Of a stretch of 16,761 nt of DNA, positions 1 through 6,006 are shown piece after piece. The stretch is from Sphingomonadaceae bacterium (GTDB taxonomy: Bacteria > Pseudomonadota > Alphaproteobacteria > Sphingomonadales > Sphingomonadaceae). Position numbers and translations under genes: made by a program. Each line of letters starts with the position of its first letter. The first letter of the stretch is position 1. The DNA lies in contig JAFARM010000349.1 in NCBI GenBank assembly GCA_019245455.1, positions 1-16,761 of the forward strand. Direction: 5' to 3'. The notes below the pieces were generated by a model that did not search any database, had not been told where the DNA came from, and saw only the letters and a program-made list of their open reading frames with translations.

Positions 1-2
1 GG

Positions 3-899
3 CTAGGCGCTCAGCACCTGCGGCCGGTCGTAGTGACCGAGCGGGTCGACGTGGATCAGGATCTCCGCGCCGGGGAACGCCGACGCCACATCGGCCTCGA
101 TCTCGTCGACGATGGCGTGGGCGCGCGCGACGCTCATCTCGGGGTCGAGCCAGACGTGGAACTGAATGAAGTCGGTGACGCCGCTCGACCGGGTCCTGAG
201 CTCGTGGACGCCGCCCGCCTGCGGGTGGCGGGCGACGACGGCGAGCAGGCGGCGGCGCTTGTCGTCGGGCCACTCGCGGTCCATCAGCATATCGATCGCC
301 GCCCGCGCCGAGGTCACCGCGCCCCAGGCGAGATAGCCGGCGATCAGGAGCCCGAACAGCGCGTCGGCCCCGTGCAGCCCGGCCCAGACGTCGAGCGCCA
401 GCGCGACGATGACGCCGAGGTTGAGGAGCAGGTCGGATTCGTAATGGACGCGGTCGGTGCTGATCGCGATCGACTGCGTCTGGCGGACGACATGACGCTG
501 ATAGGCGACGAGCGCCAGCGTCAGGGCGGCGGCGACCACCGATACGCCGACGCCAACCTCGGCACGGCGCGGGACCGCCGGGTTGCCGAACTCGGCGACG
601 GCGCGGACGGCGATGGCGACGGCCGAACCGAGGATGACGAGCGTCTGCATCAGCGCGGCGATGGCCTCCGCCTTGCCATGGCCGAAGCGGTGGTCGTCGT
701 CGGCGGGCTGTGCCGCCAGCCACACCGCGTAGAGCGTGACGAGGCTCGACAGCAGGTCGAGCCCGGTGTCGGCCAGGCTGCCGAGCACCGCGACCGACCC
801 CGTCGCGCGCGCGGCATAGGCCTTGAGGAACAGAAGCAGCGTCGCCGACGCGACCGACGCCGCCGCCGCCCGGCGGGTGAGATCGCCGCGGTCGGTCAC
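3..899 (-). CDS. Cation diffusion facilitator (CDF) family metal transporter, FieF-like
   Basis: Inner-membrane proton-coupled exporter of divalent cations (Zn, Fe, Mn, Co or Cd; the substrate cannot be read from sequence). The 298-residue protein has the usual CDF plan: six hydrophobic segments between about residues 14 and 198, then a cytoplasmic C-terminal domain (about 205-298). The metal site of FieF-type members is visible as D44 and D48 in SLADTGLD on the second helix, and H152 and D156 in HYESD on the fifth. The loop motif HRFGHGKAE (70-78) is also typical. The start is GTG at 899-897; the G-rich end of the adjoining repeat (GGGAGGG on the minus strand) gives a Shine-Dalgarno a few bases upstream. 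Length is normal for the family, and the stop codon lies at the window edge (5-3). It follows pdxH on the same strand but is separated by a 289-base repeat cluster, so co-transcription is doubtful. Confidence 0.93.
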   Translation of the reverse strand: MTDRGDLTRRAAAASVASATLLLFLKAYAARATGSVAVLGSLADTGLDLLSSLVTLYAVWLAAQPADDDHRFGHGKAEAIAALMQTLVILGSAVAIAVRAVAEFGNPAVPRRAEVGVGVSVVAAALTLALVAYQRHVVRQTQSIAISTDRVHYESDLLLNLGVIVALALDVWAGLHGADALFGLLIAGYLAWGAVTSARAAIDMLMDREWPDDKRRRLLAVVARHPQAGGVHELRTRSSGVTDFIQFHVWLDPEMSVARAHAIVDEIEADVASAFPGAEILIHVDPLGHYDRPQVLSA

Positions 900-904
900 C
901 TTTT

Positions 905-959
905 CCCTCCCCCCCGGTGAGCGCAGCGAACCGAGAGCGGGGAGGGCAGGGGTGGGGGC
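905..959 (+). repeat. Palindromic repeat unit A (type II)
   Basis: A unit of about 55 bases: a C-rich lead (CCCTCCCCCCC), an imperfect hairpin around a GCA centre (about 915-933), then AGAGCGGGGAGGG and a G-rich tail GGGGTGGGGGC. Closely related units occur at 993-1046, 1083-1144, 11133-11189 and 11214-11273. Its outer end abuts the start of the CDF gene on the minus strand and supplies that gene's G-rich Shine-Dalgarno. Confidence 0.85.
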
Positions 960-992
960 ACCCGCCAGCCAACCGAAGGGCGGCTCTGCTTA

Positions 993-1046
993 CTCCCTCC
1001 CCCCCTGGCGCGCAGCGCCAGAGAGCGAGGGCTGGGGTGGGGGAGG
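993..1046 (+). repeat. Palindromic repeat unit B (type II)
   Basis: Second direct copy of the unit at 905-959, with the same C-rich lead and G-rich tail. The central hairpin is a perfect TGGCGC-GCA-GCGCCA (1006-1020). Its inner tail faces unit C across about 36 bases, so B and C form an inverted pair while A is an extra direct copy. Confidence 0.85.
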
Positions 1047-1082
1047 TCGGGCGAGGGGCAGCGGCTTAGATAGAGCGCGCGT

Positions 1083-1144
1083 TCCCCCCCCCCGGCCCTC
1101 CCCGCTCTCCGTTCGCTGCGCTCACGGGGGGGGAGGGAGAAGGA
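1083..1144 (-). repeat. Palindromic repeat unit C (type II), inverted
   Basis: Reverse-complement copy of units A and B, ending in GGGGGGGGAGGGAGAAGG near the pdxH stop. It contains a run of ten C (1084-1093) and a run of eight G. The whole stretch from 900 to 1188 holds these three units plus short unique connecting sequence, and I see no gene in it. Confidence 0.85.
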
Positions 1145-1188
1145 AGGGCCGCTCAGCTCAGCGGAGCGAAGGGGGCCGGCTAAGCTGC

Positions 1189-1767
1189 TCACGGGTACAG
1201 CATCCCGCTCGTCCACCCGTCGCCGTCGCGCGTGAACAGCGTCCGCTCGTGGTGGCGGAAGTCGCGGTCCTGCCAGAACTCGATCGCCGACGGCACGACG
1301 CGGAAGCCCGACCAGCGCGGCGGGCGCGGCACGTCGCCGGGGAAGCGCGCGGCGGCGTCGGCCAGGCGCGCGTCGAACGTGGCCCTGTCGGCAAGCGGGC
1401 GGGACTGATCCGATGCCCACGCGCCCAGTTGGGAGTCGCGCGCGCGGCTGGTGAAGTAAGTGTCGGCCTCGGCGGCGGCGACCGGCTCCGCGCGGCCGTC
1501 GATGCGCACCTGCCGGCGCAGCGACTTCCAGTGAAAGTCGAGGTGGACGAACGGGTTGGCGGCGATCTCGCGCCCCTTGCGGCTGTCGAGGTTGGTGTAG
1601 AACACGAAGCCGCACGCGTCCCACGCCTTCAACAGCACGATACGGACCGACGGCCGGCCGTCGGGCGTCGCCGTCGCCAGCGCTATGGCATTGGGGTCGT
1701 TCGGCTCGGCAGCGGCTGCGGCGGCGAACCAGTCGCCGAACAGCACGAAGGGGTCGGCGCTCGTCAC
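1189..1767 (-). CDS. pdxH: Pyridoxamine/pyridoxine 5'-phosphate oxidase PdxH
   Basis: FMN-dependent oxidase that converts pyridoxine or pyridoxamine 5'-phosphate to pyridoxal 5'-phosphate, the last step of vitamin B6 cofactor synthesis and salvage; soluble cytoplasmic homodimer in known members. The 192-residue protein shows the family hallmarks: NDPNAIALATATPDGRPSVR followed by VLLKAW (FMN-binding strand region), FYTNLDSRKG, the FHWKSLRRQVR segment, and SRARDSQLGAWASDQSRPL. The C-terminal part keeps EFWQDRDFRHHER, but the extreme C-terminus (WTSGMLYP) departs from the common RLAP ending. It is shorter at the N-terminus than the E. coli enzyme, as usual for alphaproteobacteria. The start is GTG at 1767-1765 with AAGGGG about six bases upstream. 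The SerC product encoded at 12985-14166 is a PLP enzyme, but the two genes are not linked in an operon. Confidence 0.93.
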   Translation of the reverse strand: MTSADPFVLFGDWFAAAAAAEPNDPNAIALATATPDGRPSVRIVLLKAWDACGFVFYTNLDSRKGREIAANPFVHLDFHWKSLRRQVRIDGRAEPVAAAEADTYFTSRARDSQLGAWASDQSRPLADRATFDARLADAAARFPGDVPRPPRWSGFRVVPSAIEFWQDRDFRHHERTLFTRDGDGWTSGMLYP

Positions 1768-1788
1768 GCCGACCCCTTAGGCAAAGCC

Positions 1789-1818
1789 CGCCGCGGCCGC
1801 AATCGCGCGGCCGCGGCG
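1789..1818 (-). terminator. GC-rich hairpin, probable terminator of the glycine-zipper gene
   Basis: Perfect 12-base inverted repeat (1789-1800 pairing with 1807-1818) with a six-base loop AATCGC. It lies just after the stop of the glycine-zipper gene and before the pdxH start on the same strand. No T-run follows on the minus strand (GGGCTTTG), so it is a strong hairpin but not a textbook intrinsic terminator. Confidence 0.55.
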
Positions 1819-1825
1819 AGCGGCG

Positions 1826-2647
1826 TCAGTAGTTGCCGCGGTTCTGGTCGCGCGTGTCGCGGATGCGCGCGTTGACCGTCGTCAGCCGGTCGTTGATCAG
1901 CTGGATGCTGCGCGGGGTCAGCTGACCACCATAGCGCGGCGAGGTCCGCGCCTGGCGTCTGATCGAGTCGAGGTCGCGCCGCGCGCGATACGCCTGATCC
2001 TGCGTCATCAGCCCCTGCTGGACCGAGCGGTCGATCCGTGCCGAGGTGCGGTTGATGCGGCCCCAGACGTCGCTCGGATCGCCGCTGTCCCAGCGGTCAC
2101 CGCCGTAGGGCCGGTCGCCGCCGGCATAGCGATCGCCATCCGGCCGGCCGTAACCTTCCTGCGCCACCGGCTGCGCCGTGACGTAGCCGCCCTCGGCGTA
2201 ATAGCCGGGGGCACCGGCGGGAACCCAATAGCCGTTGCGGTCGCGGTAGCCACGGCTCGCGTCGCCCGGAACCCAGCGCCCGTCGCGGTCATAATAGCCG
2301 GCCGGCGCGCCTTCGACCCAGCGGCCGTCGCGGTCGTAGAAGCCGGTCGCCGCCGACGGATCGACGCGGTTCGGGTGCCAGCGGCCGCCATTGTCGTAGA
2401 AGCCATAGGCGTGGACGCAGTCGCGCGGACCCTTCGCCAGCTGGTTGCCGGCGACGCCGCCGCCGACGCCGCCGAGCACGGCCCCGAGCGCATTGCCGCC
2501 GATGGCTCCGCCGAGGATGGCGCCGACGCCGGCCCCGACGACGGTTCCGGCGGTACGGTTGTCACGGCGCTCCTCGCACGTTTCCTGCGCGGTGGCGGCG
2601 GTGGCGAAGGTCGCGGCGGCGACACTCGCCAGGATGAGACGACGCAT
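1826..2647 (-). CDS. Secreted glycine-zipper 2TM-domain protein with tandem aromatic repeats
   Basis: A 273-residue envelope protein of unknown exact role. It starts with a clear signal peptide (residues 1-20, cleavage after ATA). A glycine zipper follows at about 34-70 (AGTVVGAGVGAILGGAIGG and continuing), of the kind found in outer-membrane or periplasmic glycine-zipper 2TM proteins. Residues 81-158 hold about five degenerate copies of a 16-18-residue unit with the core GYYDRDGRWVPG. The C-terminal 80 residues (WGRINRTSARIDRSVQQGL onward) are charged and probably helical. The ATG at 2647-2645 has an excellent AGGAGG eight bases upstream. A stress-sigma promoter matches upstream (2682-2707) and a hairpin follows the stop, suggesting a single-gene transcript induced by general stress. 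Function beyond an envelope structural or stress protein is not readable. Confidence 0.88.
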   Translation of the reverse strand: MRRLILASVAAATFATAATAQETCEERRDNRTAGTVVGAGVGAILGGAIGGNALGAVLGGVGGGVAGNQLAKGPRDCVHAYGFYDNGGRWHPNRVDPSAATGFYDRDGRWVEGAPAGYYDRDGRWVPGDASRGYRDRNGYWVPAGAPGYYAEGGYVTAQPVAQEGYGRPDGDRYAGGDRPYGGDRWDSGDPSDVWGRINRTSARIDRSVQQGLMTQDQAYRARRDLDSIRRQARTSPRYGGQLTPRSIQLINDRLTTVNARIRDTRDQNRGNY

Positions 2648-2681
2648 ATCAGGGTCCTCCTGCTAATCGATATGGACCCCC

Positions 2682-2707
2682 AACGACAGGCGCGATGCTG
2701 CCGTTCC
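2682..2707 (-). promoter_or_regulatory. Candidate EcfG (general stress sigma factor) promoter
   Basis: On the minus strand the sequence reads GGAAC, 17 bases, CGTT, which is the known alphaproteobacterial EcfG/SigT consensus (GGAAC with 16-18 base spacing to cGTT). It ends 35 bases upstream of the glycine-zipper start codon, leaving a short leader that carries the AGGAGG. The -35 element lies inside a perfect palindrome CCGTTC-CAT-GAACGG (2701-2715). Confidence 0.6.
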
Positions 2708-2788
2708 ATGAACGGTAAACTACGTCGCGCGGCGGCATTCTCAGCGCGCGGTCGGGAGCCGAGCGCCTTCGGTGCCCGGGCCACGGAC

Positions 2789-2816
2789 TTGCGCCGGCAG
2801 ACCTGTGCCCTATTTA
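2789..2816 (+). promoter_or_regulatory. Candidate sigma-70 promoter of the J-domain gene operon
   Basis: TTGCGC (2789-2794), 16-base spacer, TATTTA (2811-2816), about 60 bases upstream of the J-domain ATG. TATTTA stands out in very GC-rich surroundings. It diverges from the EcfG promoter of the glycine-zipper gene; the 2648-2876 gap holds only these two promoters. Confidence 0.4.
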
Positions 2817-2876
2817 CGCCGCCGTTGCCGACGCGCAACAATGGACAGTGTCGGACGGCTGTGGTGAGCGGCGAGG

Positions 2877-3836
2877 ATGGCGAAGGACCTGTATTCGACG
2901 TTGGGGGTCGCGCGCGGCGCGAGCGCGGCTGAGATCAAGAAGGCGTATCGCAAGCTCGCCAAGGCCAACCACCCCGACACGCACGCGGGTGACGCCGCCG
3001 CGCTGGCGCGGTTCAAGGACGTGTCGGCGGCCTACACCATCCTGTCCGATGACGAGCAGCGCGGCCGCTACGATCGCGGCGAGATCGACGCCGACGGCCA
3101 GCCCAAGGCACCGCCCGGCTTCGGCGGCGGTGGCTTCGGCGGCGCTGGTTTCAACCCTGGCGCGAACGGTTTCTCCGGGTTCGGCCAAGGCGGAGGGACG
3201 CGCTTCGAATTCGGCGGCGATCCGGGCGACCTCTTCAGCGAGCTGTTCGGCGGCCGCGCGGGCGGCTCGCCGTTCGGCAGCGATCCCCGGATGCGCGCGG
3301 CACCGCCGAAGGGCAGCGACGTCGCCTACCGCCTGTCGGTGCCGTTCGAGGACGCCGCGACGCTGAAGCCGCAGCGGATTAGCCTGAGGAACGGCAAGAC
3401 GCTCGACCTCAAGCTGCCCGCCGGCTTCGAGTCGGGGCGGCAGGTGCGGATGGCGGGGCAGGGCGACGCCGGCCCCAGCGGCACCGGCGACGCGCTGGTG
3501 ACGCTGGAGATCGGTGCCCACCGCTTCATGCGCCGCGACGGCGACGACATCCGCCTCGACCTGCCGGTGCGCCTCGGCGAGGCGGTGCTGGGGGCCAAGG
3601 TCAAGGTGCCGACGCCCGACGGCCCGGTGCTGGTCGCGGTGCCGGCGGGATCGACATCGGGCAAGACGCTGCGCCTGCGTGGCCGGGGCTTCACGCGGGC
3701 CGACGGCAGCCGCGGCGATCTGCTGGCCACGGTCGAGGTCGATCTGCCGCACGACGATGCGGAGCTTCGCGCCTTTGCCGAACGTTGGACGGGTGACGCG
3801 ACCCGTAACCCACGGAGTTCGCTCGGCGTCGACTGA
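2877..3836 (+). CDS. J-domain protein with DnaJ C-terminal domain (CbpA-like, no zinc finger)
   Basis: Co-chaperone that should stimulate the ATPase of DnaK and deliver substrates; cytoplasmic. The 319-residue protein has an N-terminal J domain (about 4-68) with the essential HPD at 32-34, a Gly/Phe-rich linker (about 77-130), and two DnaJ-type substrate-binding beta domains (about 140-310). It has no CxxCxGxG zinc-finger repeats, so it is a class II/CbpA-type protein rather than DnaJ itself. The start is ATG at 2877 with GGTGAG eight bases upstream; MAKDLYSTLGV matches the family N-terminus. It heads a tight run: the next gene starts 11 bases after its stop, then fabI directly follows. A curved-DNA-binding activity, as in E. 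coli CbpA, cannot be assumed. Confidence 0.92.
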   Translation: MAKDLYSTLGVARGASAAEIKKAYRKLAKANHPDTHAGDAAALARFKDVSAAYTILSDDEQRGRYDRGEIDADGQPKAPPGFGGGGFGGAGFNPGANGFSGFGQGGGTRFEFGGDPGDLFSELFGGRAGGSPFGSDPRMRAAPPKGSDVAYRLSVPFEDAATLKPQRISLRNGKTLDLKLPAGFESGRQVRMAGQGDAGPSGTGDALVTLEIGAHRFMRRDGDDIRLDLPVRLGEAVLGAKVKVPTPDGPVLVAVPAGSTSGKTLRLRGRGFTRADGSRGDLLATVEVDLPHDDAELRAFAERWTGDATRNPRSSLGVD

Positions 3837-3847
3837 GGGGGAGCGCG

Positions 3848-4732
3848 ATGGCGGTGCTCGCGAGGCTGACGGCGACCCGCCCCTGGCAGGTCGTCGCGCG
3901 CACGGTCAAGGGGACGTGGAGCGACGGCTTCATGCTCGCCGGCAACCTCGCCTATCTGTCGCTGCTCACCCTGTTTCCCTTCTTCATCGTCGTCGCCACG
4001 GTCGCCGGTGCGCTCGGGCGCACCGACGACGGGCTGCACGCGATCAGCGCCTTCCTGCGCACGGTCCCCCCCGACGTCGGCACGCTGATCGCCAAGCCGA
4101 TCCGCGAGGTCATCGCCGCGCGCTCGCAGAAGGGACTGCTGACGCTCGGCATCCTCGTCACCTTGTGGACGGTCAGCGGCTTCATCGAGACCATCCGCGA
4201 GATCGTCCGCCGCGCCTATGGCACGACCGCGAGCCGGCCAGTGTGGGAGTATCGGCTGGGGGCGATGGCGATGATCGTCGGCGCCGTCGTGCTGATGCTG
4301 ATCGCGTTTGCCGTCCAGGTGACGATGACGGCGGCCGAGCAGTTCATCGTCCACCTTCTGCCGCTGAAGGACAATTTGAGCGACACGCTCGGCCTCAGCA
4401 AGCTCGCGCCGGCGGCGGCGCTGTTCGTCGCGCTGTGGGGCATCTTCATCGTCCTGACGCCGAAGAAGATCCGCGAGGGGCCGGCGCCGATCTGGCCGGG
4501 GCCGCTGCTGATCACGGCCGTGTGGATGGGAACCACCATGCTGCTGCCGCAGGTGCTCGGCCTGTTCGGCGGCTACAACCTGACCTACGGCAGCCTGGCG
4601 GGGGTCATCGTTGCGCTGCTGTTCTTCTACATTATCGGCTTGGGGCTGGTCGTCGGCGCGCAGCTCAACGCGGCACTGGCGGTCGTGCCGAATCTGCGCC
4701 AGAACGCCGCTGTGGCCGGAGCGGGAGCGTAG
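3848..4732 (+). CDS. YihY/virulence factor BrkB family inner-membrane protein
   Basis: Polytopic inner-membrane protein of the YihY/BrkB (UPF0761) family. The biochemical role of this family is not settled; older RNase BN naming is an error and should not be used. The 294-residue protein has about six hydrophobic segments and the family-typical N-terminal part with GNLAYLSLLTLFPFFIVVA, a central SGFIETIREIVRRAYG, and a C-terminal GGYNLTYGSLAGVIVALLFF followed by a membrane segment ending in GAQLNAAL. The start is ATG at 3848 with GGGGGAG just upstream. It sits between the J-domain gene (11-base gap) and fabI (zero-base gap, TAG then ATG), so translation of the three is probably coupled. Being co-encoded with a fatty-acid synthesis enzyme is in line with a membrane-biogenesis role, but that is only inference. 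Confidence 0.9.
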   Translation: MAVLARLTATRPWQVVARTVKGTWSDGFMLAGNLAYLSLLTLFPFFIVVATVAGALGRTDDGLHAISAFLRTVPPDVGTLIAKPIREVIAARSQKGLLTLGILVTLWTVSGFIETIREIVRRAYGTTASRPVWEYRLGAMAMIVGAVVLMLIAFAVQVTMTAAEQFIVHLLPLKDNLSDTLGLSKLAPAAALFVALWGIFIVLTPKKIREGPAPIWPGPLLITAVWMGTTMLLPQVLGLFGGYNLTYGSLAGVIVALLFFYIIGLGLVVGAQLNAALAVVPNLRQNAAVAGAGA

Positions 4733-5539
4733 ATGCCGGGGTTGATGGCGGGGAAGCGCGGGCTGATCATGGGGGTGGCGAACGATCGCAGCCTCGCCTG
4801 GGGCATCGCCCAGGCCGTCGCGCGCGAAGGCGGCGAGATCGCCTTCAGCTACCAGGGGGAGGCGCTTGAGAAGCGCGTGCGGCCGCTGGCGGCGTCGCTG
4901 GGCGGCGAGCCGTTCCTGATCGAGTGCGACGTGTCCGAGCCGGCGTCGATCGACCGCGCCTTCGACAAGCTGGGCGAACACTGGCCGCGGATCGACTTCC
5001 TCGTTCATGCGATCGGCTTTTCCGACAAGAATGAGCTGCGCGGCCGCTATGTCGACACCAGCCCCGAGAACTTTGCGCTGACGATGAACATCAGTGTGTT
5101 CAGCTTCACCGCCGTCGCCAAGCGCGCGCTGGCGATGATGCCCGATGGCGGCGCGCTGCTGACGCTCAGCTATTACGGGGCCGAAAAGGTCATCCCGCAC
5201 TACAACGTCATGGGCGTGGCCAAGGCGGCGCTGGAGACGAGCGTCCGCTACCTCGCCATGGACCTGGGGCCGGACAAGGTGCGGGTCAACGCGATCAGCG
5301 CCGGGCCGATCAAGACGCTGGCGGCGAGCGGCATCGGCGACTTCCGCTACATCATGCGCTGGAACGAGTATAACAGCCCGCTCCGGCGCAACGTCACCAT
5401 CGATGACGTTGGCGGGGCCGGCGTCTACCTGCTGAGCGACCTGTCGGCAGGCGTGACCGGCGAGGTCCACCACGTCGACGCCGGCTACAACGTCATCGGC
5501 ATGAAAGCGGAGGACGCTCCGGATATCAGCGTGGCGTGA
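4733..5539 (+). CDS. fabI: Enoyl-[acyl-carrier-protein] reductase (NADH) FabI
   Basis: Last reduction step of each type II fatty-acid elongation cycle: trans-2-enoyl-ACP to acyl-ACP with NADH, in the cytoplasm; the family is the target of triclosan. The 268-residue short-chain-dehydrogenase-like protein has the FabI nucleotide motif GVANDRSLAWGIA (14-26) and the FabI-type active site Y157-x6-K164 (YNVMGVAK), plus the upstream Y147/Y148. DKVRVNAISAGPIKTLAASGI (181-201) is the conserved substrate-loop region. Start ATG 4733 directly follows the previous stop; MPGLMAGKRGLIMG fits the family N-terminus, and the internal ATG at 4745 is less likely. The stop codon TGA (5537-5539) is followed without any gap by the left arm of the DUF559 repeat cassette. 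aroC lies beyond the cassette. Confidence 0.97.
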   Translation: MPGLMAGKRGLIMGVANDRSLAWGIAQAVAREGGEIAFSYQGEALEKRVRPLAASLGGEPFLIECDVSEPASIDRAFDKLGEHWPRIDFLVHAIGFSDKNELRGRYVDTSPENFALTMNISVFSFTAVAKRALAMMPDGGALLTLSYYGAEKVIPHYNVMGVAKAALETSVRYLAMDLGPDKVRVNAISAGPIKTLAASGIGDFRYIMRWNEYNSPLRRNVTIDDVGGAGVYLLSDLSAGVTGEVHHVDAGYNVIGMKAEDAPDISVA

Positions 5540-5598
5540 CTCCTCTCCCTTGCGGGGAGAGGAAGGGGCCCGCGCCGCAGGCGCGGAAAGGTGAGGGG
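5540..5598 (+). repeat. Left arm of the DUF559 cassette (type I palindromic unit)
   Basis: Hairpin 1 has 9-base arms TCCTCTCCC/GGGAGAGGA (5541-5549 with 5555-5563). Hairpin 2 is CCGCGCC-GCA-GGCGCGG (5570-5586). The tail AAAGGTGAGGGG (5587-5598) runs right up to the DUF559 ATG and can act as its Shine-Dalgarno. The unit begins at the base after the fabI stop. Confidence 0.88.
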
Positions 5599-6006
5599 AT
5601 GCGGCTTCCTGCGGGATCAGAAGCGCTCGAGCGTGTGCGAGCGCTCCGGCGCGCTCAGACGCCGGCCGAGGCGGCGCTGTGGCGCGAGCTTCGCGGCCGC
5701 CGGCTCGGCGGGTTCAAGTTCCGGCGACAAGTCGATCTCCGGCCGTTCATCGTCGATTTCGCCTGCCTCGAAGCAAAGCTGGTTGTCGAAGCGGACGGCC
5801 AGCATACGGACGCAGCCGATTATGATCAGCGCCGCACGGCTTGGCTGGAGCAGCACGGATACCGCGTCTTGCGCTTCTGGAACCACGAAGTCCTCGGTAA
5901 ACGCTCCGGCGTCATGGCGACGATCCTGGCGGCACTAACCCTCACCTTCCCACCCGGCTGCGCCGGGCGGGCCCCTTCCTCTCCCTGTCAGGGAGAGGAG
6001 CCTTGA
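5599..6006 (+). CDS. DUF559 endonuclease-domain protein (Vsr-like fold)
   Basis: Small protein of the DUF559 family, related to very-short-patch-repair-like nucleases of the PD-(D/E)XK fold; no specific substrate is known to me. From ATG 5599 it has 135 residues. The domain covers about 13-112 with the family signature: [41 protein letters not shown] (D53, E64 and Q68-H69 are candidate catalytic residues), YDQRR, and [12 protein letters not shown]. An in-frame GTG at 5536 overlaps the fabI stop and would add 21 residues translated from the left repeat; ATG 5599 is preferred because the domain starts after it and AAAGG lies seven bases upstream. The last 21 or so residues are encoded by the right repeat arm, and the stop overlaps the aroC TTG (TTGA). 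It is not an aromatic or fatty-acid gene, so it looks inserted in the operon. Confidence 0.8.
   Translation: MRLPAGSEALERVRALRRAQTPAEAALWRELRGRRLGGFKFRRQVDLRPFIVDFACLEAKLVVEADGQHTDAADYDQRRTAWLEQHGYRVLRFWNHEVLGKRSGVMATILAALTLTFPPGCAGRAPSSPCQGEEP
5939..6000 (-). repeat. Right arm of the DUF559 cassette (inverted type I unit)
   Basis: Reverse-complement partner of the left arm. Hairpin 1 has the same 9-base arms (5977-5985 with 5991-5999) but a different loop. Hairpin 2 is CCCGGC-TGC-GCCGGG (5953-5967): the stem differs from the left arm with both strands changed together, while the GCA loop (TGC on this strand) is kept. GGGAGAGGAG at its outer end precedes the aroC TTG and serves as its likely ribosome binding site. 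Confidence 0.88.

Larger units (their letters stand above)
5540..6000. mobile_element. Candidate mobile cassette: DUF559 gene between inverted palindromic repeats
   Basis: The segment between fabI and aroC is bounded by two inverted copies of a composite unit (5540-5598 and 5939-6000, about 60 bases each) with the DUF559 gene between them. Read from outside inward, each arm has the order hairpin 1, the shared GGGGCCCG spacer, hairpin 2 with a GCA loop, then GGTGAGGG. The same architecture without a gene occurs at 15704-15865. No obvious target-site duplication is seen: TGA precedes the left end, CCTTGA follows the right end. That it moves, or once moved, is inference from the repeat structure and from the insertion between two housekeeping genes. 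Confidence 0.5.

Noticed and set aside
1084..1133. C10 and G8 homopolymers as a phase-variation switch
   Set aside because: They lie between genes within repeat units and not in a reading frame or between -35 and -10 elements; more likely just indel-prone sites.
905..1144. CRISPR-like array in the repeat cluster before the CDF gene
   Set aside because: Only three units, one inverted, long C/G-rich units with unequal spacing and no cas genes.
3789..3806. Perfect inverted repeat ACGGGT-GACGCG-ACCCGT near the end of the J-domain gene
   Set aside because: It lies within the coding sequence with the operon continuing just after it; 6-base GC-rich dyads are expected by chance here.
3326..5473. 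Long open frame on the minus strand opposite the J-domain, YihY and fabI genes
   Set aside because: It is antisense to three well-recognised genes, its translation is Arg/Gln/His-rich low complexity, and long antisense frames are usual at this GC content.
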